Assembly: GCA_002084765.1 (NCBI GenBank)
Contig: NBMB01000100.1
Coordinates: 1-5,141 of the forward strand
DNA: 5,141 nt
Source of the DNA: Candidatus Cloacimonetes bacterium 4572_55
Lineage (GTDB): Bacteria; 4572-55
Reading direction: 5' to 3'
The number at the start of each line of letters is the position of its first letter. Position 1 is the first letter of the stretch. The notes beneath the pieces are model-generated. The model searched no databases and was not told where the DNA came from. It saw nothing but the letters and a program-made list of their open reading frames with translations. Shown in pieces: positions 1 through 5,141 of this stretch. The translations under genes were made by a program, and so were the position numbers.

Positions 1-265
1 AAAACAATTGTCTATTTATTTCTGATATTAAATTATTTGCATTCCAAATGCTGCCACTATTAATTCAGAAAATTCTTTTCCTGACAAGCGGAATGTCCGT
101 TATACTCTCCACATTCGCCACTTAACTTCACTCCCGTCTTCCGATATCGGCAATTTCATATGAAACTCCGACCAAGATCTTGTAATAATTAGAGTTTCAA
201 AATTCGTTGTGGCTGGACAACAAAGACCTTGCTCCGGCCATGCCGGTTATATGGGAACCTATAGC
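1..265. other. AT-rich non-coding stretch at left edge
   Basis: I see no supportable gene here on either strand. The only structure is a few small palindromes: CCGATATCGG at 141-150, an 8-bp inverted repeat TGAAACTC (161-168) and GAGTTTCA (192-199) with a 23-nt loop, and CCGGC/GCCGG at 234-246. None has a following T-run or a position that would give it a clear role. The short open frame that begins at 209 runs through the palindromic element at 271-437 and has no ribosome binding site, so I do not call it a gene. Confidence 0.5.
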
Positions 266-270
266 TCATA

Positions 271-437
271 CTCGATGATCAAGTTTTTATCTCTATTTTT
301 TGGAGAACGGGGTCAGGCTTGTGTTATTGGCCTTATCCACCATAGCCGATGTGAATCCGGAACGCTGCAGATAATGCAATCAACGCAAGCCTGACCCCTC
401 ATAGGTATGTCAATATAAAAAAAACTTGATCATCGAG
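271..437. mobile_element. MITE/REPIN-like palindromic element, 167 bp, non-autonomous
   Basis: The ends are an 18-bp perfect inverted repeat: CTCGATGATCAAGTTTTT at 271-288 and its complement at 420-437. The pentamer TCATA flanks the element on both sides (266-270 and 438-442), which looks like a target-site duplication. Nested inside is a second inverted repeat, GGGGTCAGGCTTG at 309-321 and CAAGCCTGACCCC at 386-398, extendable to about 17 bp with one mismatch. From general knowledge, GGGGTCAGGCTTG-type palindromes flank or accompany REP-associated tyrosine transposase (RAYT) genes in many former deltaproteobacteria. No transposase is encoded here, so it would have to be moved in trans or be a relic. 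The TCATA repeats suggest a cut-and-paste (DDE) type of insertion, whereas the inner palindrome suggests an IS200/RAYT relationship. It could therefore be a composite. The inverted repeats are seen directly; the mobile nature is inferred. Confidence 0.6.
309..398. repeat. Inner REP-like inverted repeat (GGGGTCAGGCTTG pair)
   Basis: Two 13-bp arms, 309-321 and 386-398, are exact reverse complements separated by 64 nt. One mismatch further in, three more bases pair. The arms sit symmetrically inside the outer terminal repeats, 20 nt from the left one and 21 nt from the right one. A REPIN is normally two REP palindromes in inverted orientation, and this has the same overall geometry. The intervening sequence has no convincing coding content. 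Confidence 0.55.
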
Positions 438-451
438 TCATAGCACATGAT

Positions 452-515
452 TTGATACTTTGTTTACCTTAATTAATAAAGAGAGGGCATCAATTCACTC
501 GCTATGAACTATAAT
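452..515 (+). promoter_or_regulatory. Possible sigma-70 promoter(s) for the protease gene
   Basis: Two weak candidates lie upstream of the protease gene. One is TTGATA (452-457) with AATAAA (475-480) at 17-nt spacing. The other is a perfect TATAAT (510-515) with no good -35 box at the right distance. Either would give a leader of roughly 170-210 nt before the start codon at 695. The region is AT-rich, so chance matches are likely, and I cannot choose between them. Confidence 0.25.
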
Positions 516-557
516 CATAATATGCGTTGTTTTTCAATATCTATCGGCATGATCCTT

Positions 558-577
558 GCATCATTAAATTATGATGC
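558..577. promoter_or_regulatory. Operator-like dyad GCATCAT-N6-ATGATGC
   Basis: A perfect 7-bp inverted repeat surrounds a 6-nt AT centre (TAAATT). This 20-bp dimeric geometry is typical of sites for helix-turn-helix regulators. It lies 117 bp before the protease start and downstream of the candidate promoters. The flanking CTT (555-557) and AAG (583-585) could extend it as an RNA hairpin with a bulge. No known regulator motif is recognised, so it could be an operator, a leader hairpin or chance. Confidence 0.3.
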
Positions 578-680
578 TTTGCAAGTTTACCACTGGACAT
601 TGCTGATTATTTTTGCGAAGGATGAGAGATGTACTGGAAAGGTGTAGCTCTTTTTATCTTTTCATTTCACCAACCTGAAA

Positions 681-688
681 AAAGGAGG
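681..688 (+). promoter_or_regulatory. Strong ribosome binding site deciding the protease start
   Basis: AAAGGAGG, a near-ideal Shine-Dalgarno sequence, ends 6 nt before the ATG at 695. The in-frame upstream ATG at 629 has a weaker GAAGGA (617-622). The 695 start is preferred because it has the better site and because the protein then begins with a textbook signal peptide. Confidence 0.8.
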
Positions 689-694
689 TTGAAG

Positions 695-3600
695 ATGATG
701 AAGGGCAGCGTGGTCAGATTGATAAGTGTCTTGTTTTTATCTCTGTTGTTTGCCGTGTTGGCGGGTATGTCTTTCGATGCCCATGCCGGGGAAACGATAA
801 CCAATCTGGATTATAAACCGATTGTGATCAAGCCAACGGATGTCCAGCGCCTCTCTCTGGAAAGCCTGCAGTTCAGCCGTTTGCAGGACCTGAGAAAGGA
901 AAGCTGGGTTGCTCCAATTGCCGAGGTGCGCCAGGGGATGGTGAAAAGGTTGGAGATGAAGCTGCCAGCCGAATCTCTGGCTCTTGATCCCGGTATTGGT
1001 CCTAACATTGCTCCGGGAGAAGTTTCCTATGCCTTTTTTGATGCCTACAAGGGCTTGCTCAGGATCGGCAATACCAGTGAGAACCTGCTTTTGATCAAGC
1101 AGGCTGGTATCGAGCAGAAAACTGAGATTTTCCGTCAGTATTGCCAGCGGATACCGGTCTACGGCGGCTGGGTGGAAACGGTGGCCGGAAGCGACGGGCA
1201 AGCCACATCTCTCAATCGTTTTTATGGTAATTATATTCCCGATCTTGAACTTTCCACAGCCAAGCCGAAAATATCTCTCTTTCAGGCTGAAAAGTTCATC
1301 CAGGAAAAATATGAGCTGAAAAGTGTTGATTTCCGGACGTTGGTGCCCACCAAACTGTGGGTTTATGACGAGGCCCTGCTGGCCTCCCACTGTGACAAAT
1401 GTCCAGAGGTGGAAAGTGACCCCCGCTTGGCCTGGCGCATTATCTTTTTCGCTGCCAATAGTGATGGGGGGTGTACGGATGCCTTCGTGGATGCGATGAC
1501 CGGAGAGATTCTTTTTGCCCAGTCCCGGGTGTATGACGGCGTGGATATGGATATTGAGACTGGTAATCATCATGATATATCTGCTGGCAGTACGTGCTGG
1601 ATGTTTACCACTGATGATGATGCCTGGTTTGATGAGGATGGAAAATGCAGATTCTATCCTTTTAGTTGTTCGGGCAATGCCTGTGCCGATGGCTGGAACT
1701 GCGCTAATCCCGACCAGGAAGGCTGGGATTGTTACCATTATACCAAGGAAATCAACAATTTTTACAGCAGTGTTTTTGGCCGCAATTCCTACGATGGCCA
1801 CGGTGAAGAATTTGAGATGTATGTCCACGTGGGCAGCGGTTGGAGAAATGCCGATTCCAGGGACTGTGGTTACTATGCTATCCACGAGTTTGGTGACGGG
1901 GCTATTGTGCTTGATGTTGTTGGTCATGAAGTAGGCCACTCTTTCCATCGTTCCGAGGTTGATTTTGTTTATCGCAACGAAAGCGGAGCTATTGCTGAGC
2001 ATATTGCCGATTCCATGGGAACCTTTGTTTCCCATTGGTCAACAACCTACCATGATGGTAACTGGCTGAATGGTGATGGCAGCAGTATTGCCGGTTCCTG
2101 TGGGGCCGTGCGCAACTTAGAGAATCCGCCTGCCTGTGGCGATCCGGATCATTACAGCAATCTTGATACCGGTAGCGGTGATCGTGGCGGGGTTCACACT
2201 AACAGTGCCATCCTCAGTAAAGCCCTCTACTTGATGACCGTGGGCGGTACCCATTCCCATACTCCCAGTTTGAACATCAGGGGTATTGGCGAACAAAAAA
2301 GTCGGGCTATCTATTATAAGGTGGTAACGGCGAAGCTGCCGTCCAACCCTGGTTTTCATGCCTTCAGGCATTTTGCTGTTGATGCCTGCGAGGAGATGAA
2401 CACTACCCCGGTTCTGGGAGTTACTACCACTGCCGATGATTGTTGCCAGGTGCGCAATGCTTTTTATTCTTGCGGCATCGGCAATGCCGATACCGATTGT
2501 GACGGGGTGGAAGATCCCAGTGATTATGATCGTGATGGTGATGGTATTGTCAACAGCCACGACAATTGTCCTGACCTGGCCAATATGTCCCAGGCGGATA
2601 CTGATGGCGACGGTTGGGGGGATGACTGTGACGATGATATCGATGGTGATGGACGTTTGAATGCTCAGGATAACTGTGTTTATGTCGCCAATGCCCTCCA
2701 GACTGATACCGACGGCGACGGGATTGGTGATCTCTGTGATGACCAGGATCACGATGGGGTGGTTGACGTCCACGATAATTGTCCTTCAATTTCAAACTCT
2801 GATCAGGCGGACGCCGATGGTGACGGTTTGGGTAATGTCTGTGATAGTGATGCCGATAACGATGGGTTAAGCAATTTCCAGGACAACTGTCCTTACGTTG
2901 CCAACGTTATGCAAACTGACGGTGATGGTGACGGGGTTGGTGATGCTTGTGATAATTGTGCGCAGATTGTTAATGTCGACCAGGGTGATTTGGATCATGA
3001 CGGCCTTGGCGATATTTGTGACTCCGACATGGATGGTGATGGCACCCCCAATGATCATGATATGTGTCCTGAGGAGGCCTACTCTATTAACTGCACGGGA
3101 ATCATGGATAAAATCAAGGGCATGCTGCTGATAAAAATGCCCCCGTTCCTTATCGATCCTTGTGCCAAGTGCGGGCCGGATTTTATGCCGTATCTGGGTG
3201 ATTACTGGCGCATGCAGTTTGGACTTAATCTCCAGATACCTGAGGGTTTTGTCAACGAACAGCCTTTGAATGTCACCATGGCGATTGTCAATGAAAGCGG
3301 TCATCGCTTGGCCTCCCAGGAGAAAGAGTTTTATCGGGGGGCTGAGAGCAGCCAGCTGAGTCAGGCATTCGCGTTGTCGTTTACCCCCGCCCCTTCTTAT
3401 TTTGCGGCCAGGGCAGGAACGGATTTTGCGGCCAGAGCAGCAACCGAGACTTTTCAGGCAGACGGCAGTCAGGCTACTGTACCGGCCTATTACCTGGTGA
3501 TGAATGTTGATCCCCGTGATAAGCAGAACGAAGAACTGCTGGGCAATATAGAATACTCGCTGACCATGAAGACGACCTCAGGGAGTTGTTCAGCGGACGA

Positions 3601-4282
3601 TTTGGATGCTTGTACCGATTCGAGCAGTTGCAACCGGGTAGGTGGGGTTTGGTGTGATGGCCAATGCACTATCTGGGAGGAGTGCCCGGCGACTTCAGGC
3701 GTGGCATGTAAGTCGAACCGGGATTGTCCTGACAGCTATTACTGTGCCTTTGCCAAGGGCTGTGAGGCTCCGGGTGAGTGCCGACCACAACCGGAAAGCT
3801 GCGAGGAGACATACGTGCCGGTGTGTGGTTGTGATGGAGAAACCTATAAGAACTTGTGCGAGGCGGCAGCTGCTGGGGTAAGTGTTGCCAGTGAAGGAGA
3901 ATGCGAGGACAAGGAGTCAATAATTATTGCTCCGTCTTATCCCATGGAGGGAGTTGCCTTGGTGGGGATACCAATGATAGCACCGGCGAAAACCCCGGTG
4001 GGTGTTGAGGCGCAGCCCGGCACCATGATTCAGCCGCGGATGGGTGTGGAGGAATGTCCAGCTCCGGGACAATCTATCATGTATATCTCTATTCCCGAGT
4101 TGAACTTTGATTTTAACGCCACCCCTTTGTGCTCCACTACCTGTGATGATGGTATCATGACCATGGGCTGGGGGCCGATAGATTTTTCGGCCTATTCCGG
4201 CTTGGTGTTTGATGTCTATTTCGGTTACATGAGCGCATCCGAGATCATTTATTACAATGCCTATGAAGTGACAATTAACTGA
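695..4282 (+). CDS. Secreted M4 (thermolysin-family) zinc metalloprotease with TSP3 repeats and Kazal module
   Basis: This is a 1195-aa exported endopeptidase precursor (numbering from the ATG at 695). Residues 1-31 form a Sec signal peptide ending Ala-His-Ala before Gly32. A propeptide follows, with an FTP-like motif near 146-158 (QYCQRIPVYGG) and a PepSY-like part to about 285. The catalytic domain (about 290-596) closely tracks thermolysin. It has HEVGH at 411-415 (zinc ligands H411 and H415, catalytic E412), NESGAIAEHIAD with third ligand E435 and D439, Y426, and GGVHTNS with H501. These correspond to thermolysin H142, H146, E143, E166, D170, Y157 and H231 with the same H146-to-E166 spacing, so activity is expected. 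Residues 301-346 hold six cysteines, an insertion relative to thermolysin. Calcium-loop TSP3 repeats span about 599-802, an unrecognised domain 806-964, a cysteine-rich segment 965-1028, a Kazal module 1029-1070 and an unrecognised tail 1071-1195. It is much longer than typical M4 precursors because of these C-terminal additions. It appears monocistronic, with a terminator 38 bp downstream. Family assignment is very secure; the substrate is unknown. Confidence 0.96.
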   Translation: MMKGSVVRLISVLFLSLLFAVLAGMSFDAHAGETITNLDYKPIVIKPTDVQRLSLESLQFSRLQDLRKESWVAPIAEVRQGMVKRLEMKLPAESLALDPGIGPNIAPGEVSYAFFDAYKGLLRIGNTSENLLLIKQAGIEQKTEIFRQYCQRIPVYGGWVETVAGSDGQATSLNRFYGNYIPDLELSTAKPKISLFQAEKFIQEKYELKSVDFRTLVPTKLWVYDEALLASHCDKCPEVESDPRLAWRIIFFAANSDGGCTDAFVDAMTGEILFAQSRVYDGVDMDIETGNHHDISAGSTCWMFTTDDDAWFDEDGKCRFYPFSCSGNACADGWNCANPDQEGWDCYHYTKEINNFYSSVFGRNSYDGHGEEFEMYVHVGSGWRNADSRDCGYYAIHEFGDGAIVLDVVGHEVGHSFHRSEVDFVYRNESGAIAEHIADSMGTFVSHWSTTYHDGNWLNGDGSSIAGSCGAVRNLENPPACGDPDHYSNLDTGSGDRGGVHTNSAILSKALYLMTVGGTHSHTPSLNIRGIGEQKSRAIYYKVVTAKLPSNPGFHAFRHFAVDACEEMNTTPVLGVTTTADDCCQVRNAFYSCGIGNADTDCDGVEDPSDYDRDGDGIVNSHDNCPDLANMSQADTDGDGWGDDCDDDIDGDGRLNAQDNCVYVANALQTDTDGDGIGDLCDDQDHDGVVDVHDNCPSISNSDQADADGDGLGNVCDSDADNDGLSNFQDNCPYVANVMQTDGDGDGVGDACDNCAQIVNVDQGDLDHDGLGDICDSDMDGDGTPNDHDMCPEEAYSINCTGIMDKIKGMLLIKMPPFLIDPCAKCGPDFMPYLGDYWRMQFGLNLQIPEGFVNEQPLNVTMAIVNESGHRLASQEKEFYRGAESSQLSQAFALSFTPAPSYFAARAGTDFAARAATETFQADGSQATVPAYYLVMNVDPRDKQNEELLGNIEYSLTMKTTSGSCSADDLDACTDSSSCNRVGGVWCDGQCTIWEECPATSGVACKSNRDCPDSYYCAFAKGCEAPGECRPQPESCEETYVPVCGCDGETYKNLCEAAAAGVSVASEGECEDKESIIIAPSYPMEGVALVGIPMIAPAKTPVGVEAQPGTMIQPRMGVEECPAPGQSIMYISIPELNFDFNATPLCSTTCDDGIMTMGWGPIDFSAYSGLVFDVYFGYMSASEIIYYNAYEVTIN
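2489..3100 (+). repeat. Thrombospondin type 3 calcium-binding repeat block (in the protease)
   Basis: About eleven aspartate-rich loops of the DxDxDG kind occur in residues 599-802. They alternate between a form followed by DNCP...NxxQ and a form followed by GDxCD. Three full two-loop units of 34-37 residues are followed by a longer fourth unit in which GDACDNC runs straight on without the usual second loop, and then a half unit ends in MCPEEA. In the family each loop binds calcium and the cysteines form disulfides between neighbouring loops. In secreted bacterial proteins such blocks commonly serve as stiff, calcium-dependent linkers between domains. Here the block separates the catalytic domain from the C-terminal modules. 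Confidence 0.92.
3400..3447 (+). repeat. 24-bp tandem duplication inside the protease gene
   Basis: Two adjacent 24-bp copies, 3400-3423 and 3424-3447, differ at three positions. They encode FAARAGTD followed by FAARAATE, so the reading frame is kept (8 codons per copy). The copies lie in the unrecognised domain (residues 806-964), in an alanine-rich segment that is probably a surface loop or linker. This looks like a recent slippage duplication that has since picked up changes. Confidence 0.85.
3779..3904 (+). other. Kazal-type inhibitor-like module (protease residues 1029-1070)
   Basis: Six cysteines at 1029, 1036, 1044, 1046, 1055 and 1070 surround the hallmark segment YVPVCGCDGETYKNLC, followed by a short AAAAGVSVASEGEC end. 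This aligns without gaps to the reactive-loop region of classic Kazal inhibitors (C-x-x-x-Y-x-P-x-C-G-x-D-x-x-T-Y-x-N-x-C). By that alignment the P1 residue, two after the second cysteine, is Glu1038. The CGC form and the missing cysteine in the final helix are typical of bacterial Kazal-like domains. Kazal domains inhibit serine proteases, so direct inhibition of the M4 domain in the same chain is not expected. Whether it is inhibitory at all is not shown by sequence. Confidence 0.88.
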
Positions 4283-4319
4283 GCGAGGGGTGGGTCTCCC
4301 CCTCCCACCTGTGCCCTGC

Positions 4320-4361
4320 CAGCGAAAAAGCCAAACCCTACAGGGCTCGGCTTTTTCGCTG
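4320..4361 (+). terminator. Intrinsic terminator after the protease gene, possibly bidirectional
   Basis: A 13-bp perfect inverted repeat, CAGCGAAAAAGCC (4320-4332) and GGCTTTTTCGCTG (4349-4361), encloses a 16-nt loop that itself contains CCCT/AGGG. The inner stem AGCC/GGCT is followed directly by five T residues, with five A residues on the other side. This is the usual form of a two-way rho-independent terminator. A further GC-rich dyad, GGTGGG (4289-4294) and CCCACC (4304-4309), lies between the stop codon and this hairpin. Confidence 0.8.
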
Positions 4362-4450
4362 AATTTCATTGTGCTCCGGCAATCAGTTGATAGTTTTTAT
4401 TATTGTATCCTGAATTTAAAGGGATTCGAATGTTGATTTCTTTATATTTG

Positions 4451-4479
4451 TTGACAAAAGCAAGTTCCTATCCTATACA
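4451..4479 (+). promoter_or_regulatory. Sigma-70-like promoter for the fibronectin-III-like gene
   Basis: A perfect -35 box TTGACA (4451-4456), a 17-nt spacer and TATACA (4474-4479) give the best promoter match in the window. Transcription would start near 4486 and leave a leader of about 300 nt before the ATG at 4786. The position just after the terminator of the upstream gene fits a new transcription unit. AT-richness lowers certainty. Confidence 0.5.
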
Positions 4480-4492
4480 AATAGGTTCTTGC
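4460..4492. promoter_or_regulatory. Operator-like dyad overlapping the -10 box
   Basis: GCAAGTTCCTAT (4460-4471) and ATAGGTTCTTGC (4481-4492) are inverted repeats with 10 of 12 positions paired; the two central TT positions do not pair. Inside it, CCTAT (4472-4476) can pair instead with ATAGG (4481-4485) around a 4-nt loop. The dyad covers the spacer, the -10 box and the expected start site, which is where a repressor would act. No known regulator family is recognised. Confidence 0.4.
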
Positions 4493-4700
4493 AAAATCGG
4501 GCTTGGTTCTAATTTTATCCACTGTTGCTAAGAAAAATGTAGGTCGTGGTATAAGTCACTGTGTATTAAACGAATTAATATCTATATTTGTTGAAGATTC
4601 ACATTTTGGTCGGAATAACGATTAAGCCCTGAACAACATTATAGTATGGTAAGATATTCATGTTTTTATGTTTATAGTATCATAATTATTTTAGGTTCCA
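4493..4700. other. AT-rich leader region without a recognised gene or riboswitch
   Basis: I see no supportable coding region and no riboswitch consensus that I can recognise; in particular the conserved cyclic-di-GMP (GEMM) core is absent. A 9-bp direct repeat TTATAGTAT occurs at 4639-4647 and 4672-4680, but in sequence this AT-rich it carries little weight. Confidence 0.45.
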
Positions 4701-4770
4701 AATGCAGTTGTCTGACAACAGGATGGGGCGGCACTGTAGATGGGAAAAAACACATTTAGAGAACTGCATT
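4701..4770 (+). promoter_or_regulatory. Inverted repeat in the 5' leader next to the ribosome binding site
   Basis: AATGCAGTT (4701-4709) and AACTGCATT (4762-4770) are a perfect 9-bp inverted repeat around a 52-nt loop. Its right arm ends directly before GAGAGG, the ribosome binding site of the next gene. A small competing hairpin, GTTGT (4707-4711) with ACAAC (4715-4719), overlaps the left arm. Such alternative pairing could influence translation or mRNA stability, but the function is inferred only from position. Confidence 0.35.
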
Positions 4771-4776
4771 GAGAGG
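4771..4776 (+). promoter_or_regulatory. Ribosome binding site of the right-edge gene
   Basis: GAGAGG lies 9 nt before the ATG at 4786. It supports this start, after which the protein begins with a short charged end and a hydrophobic run as expected of an exported protein. Confidence 0.6.
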
Positions 4777-4785
4777 TTTTTCCGT

Positions 4786-5141
4786 ATGAATAGAGCGCTC
4801 GTTTTAGTCGTATCATTGTTGGTTGTACTATCGCTGGAGACCACTGCGGGTGCATTGCAAGCACCATTTCTTTCAAAAACGGTCAATGGAACGACATTCT
4901 CAGCAAGCTGGGCATCGGTTCCGGATGCGACGGGTTATCAACTGATCTATGCGCCATCTCCTTATACGGGGCCGGAAACTATTCAAAGTGCAGATCTGGG
5001 AAATATAACAAATATTACTTATAGCTTATGGAACGGAGCAGCCTTTTATATAGCGGTCAAATCTTATAATGATCAAGATACGAGTGGCTATTCCAATATC
5101 GAACATATAGTCATACAGTTGGCGGATGTGACAGATGGTCT
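4786..5141 (+). CDS. Exported fibronectin type III-like protein, 5' part only
   Basis: The frame stays open for 118 complete codons to the window edge, so the C-terminus is missing. The product begins MNRALVLVVSLLVVLSLETTAGA, an N-terminal signal peptide with likely cleavage after an Ala near residues 21-25. What follows resembles a fibronectin type III fold: a Trp strand and proline (SASWASVPDATGYQLIYAP), a central DLGNITNITYSL strand, and a closing segment AFYIAVKSYNDQDTSGYSNI. That closing motif is common in FN3-like domains of secreted proteins from former deltaproteobacteria. Such domains usually serve as spacers or binding modules in surface or secreted proteins, and any catalytic part would lie beyond the window. 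It is on the same strand as the protease but separated by a terminator and about 500 bp, so it is probably regulated by its own promoter near 4451. Domain family is fairly sure; function is unknown. Confidence 0.8.
   Translation, partial: MNRALVLVVSLLVVLSLETTAGALQAPFLSKTVNGTTFSASWASVPDATGYQLIYAPSPYTGPETIQSADLGNITNITYSLWNGAAFYIAVKSYNDQDTSGYSNIEHIVIQLADVTDG

Noticed and set aside
209-394. 61-codon open frame on the + strand
   Set aside because: It runs through the palindromic element, lacks a ribosome binding site, and its product resembles no protein family that I recognise.
504-647. 47-codon open frame (MNYNHNMRCF...) before the protease
   Set aside because: No ribosome binding site at a suitable distance, AT-driven composition, and overlap with the operator-like dyad; not supportable as a gene.
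737-2035. Long open frame (432 codons) on the - strand inside the protease gene
   Set aside because: It is the antisense shadow of a strongly supported coding region; its translation shows no domain and no plausible start signals.
2117-2773. Antisense open frame of 218 codons over the TSP3 repeats
   Set aside because: The repeated Ile/Val/Thr pattern is the complement of the Asp/Gly repeat codons, not a real protein.
2520-3060. DNA repeats that might suggest a CRISPR array or minisatellite
   Set aside because: The repetition is explained by TSP3 protein repeats; unit lengths vary, the copies are diverged and there are no spacers.
42-4705. Shared 10-mer TTCCAAATGC at 42-51 and 4696-4705
   Set aside because: Several chance 10-mer matches are expected in a window of this size, and the surrounding similarity is only AT-rich.
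4646-4759. 37-codon open frame in the leader of the right-edge gene
   Set aside because: No ribosome binding site, and it consists mostly of AT-rich leader sequence.
4493-4785. Possible cyclic-di-GMP riboswitch before the FN3-like gene
   Set aside because: The long leader made this worth checking, but I cannot find the conserved core sequences of either known class.
4686-4886. Two antisense open frames of 61 and 66 codons
   Set aside because: They overlap the signal-peptide region of the FN3-like gene and the leader inverted repeat, without any start signal or recognisable product.

Overview
The window looks like a stretch of bacterial chromosome with moderate GC in the genes and AT-rich gaps between them. 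It carries two genes for exported proteins, both on the + strand. The style of the proteins (a secreted M4 protease with thrombospondin type 3 repeats and a bacterial Kazal module, next to a fibronectin-III-like exported protein) and a GGGGTCAGGCTTG palindromic element suggest a member of the former Deltaproteobacteria (Desulfobacterota or a relative). That assignment is inference from style, with no phylogenetic marker in the window.

Layout. Positions 1-694 hold no convincing gene. They contain a 167-bp palindromic element at 271-437: 18-bp perfect terminal inverted repeats, flanking TCATA direct repeats, and a nested inverted repeat of the REP/RAYT type. A small operator-like dyad follows at 558-577. 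Positions 695-4282 encode one large secreted protein of 1195 aa. In order it has a Sec signal peptide, a fungalysin/thermolysin-type propeptide, a thermolysin-family (M4) zinc protease domain with all key active-site residues, a block of about eleven aspartate-rich calcium loops, an unrecognised domain, a cysteine-rich segment, a Kazal-type inhibitor module and an unrecognised C-terminal tail. A strong hairpin terminator lies at 4320-4361.

Positions 4362-4785 are AT-rich and non-coding. They contain the best promoter match in the window (TTGACA, 17-nt spacer, TATACA) with a dyad over its -10 region, then a leader of about 300 nt containing a further inverted repeat just before the next ribosome binding site. 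From 4786 to the right edge runs the 5' part of a second exported protein with a signal peptide and a fibronectin-III-like domain. It is cut by the window end.

The two genes appear to be separate transcription units, since a terminator and then a new promoter lie between them. Both products should act outside the cytoplasm. The protease is probably made as an inactive precursor that matures after export, with calcium binding by the TSP3 block. The most notable points are the combination of a metalloprotease and a serine-protease-inhibitor-like module in one polypeptide, and the nested palindromic element upstream. I found no CRISPR array, RNA gene, defence system or complete transposase gene.
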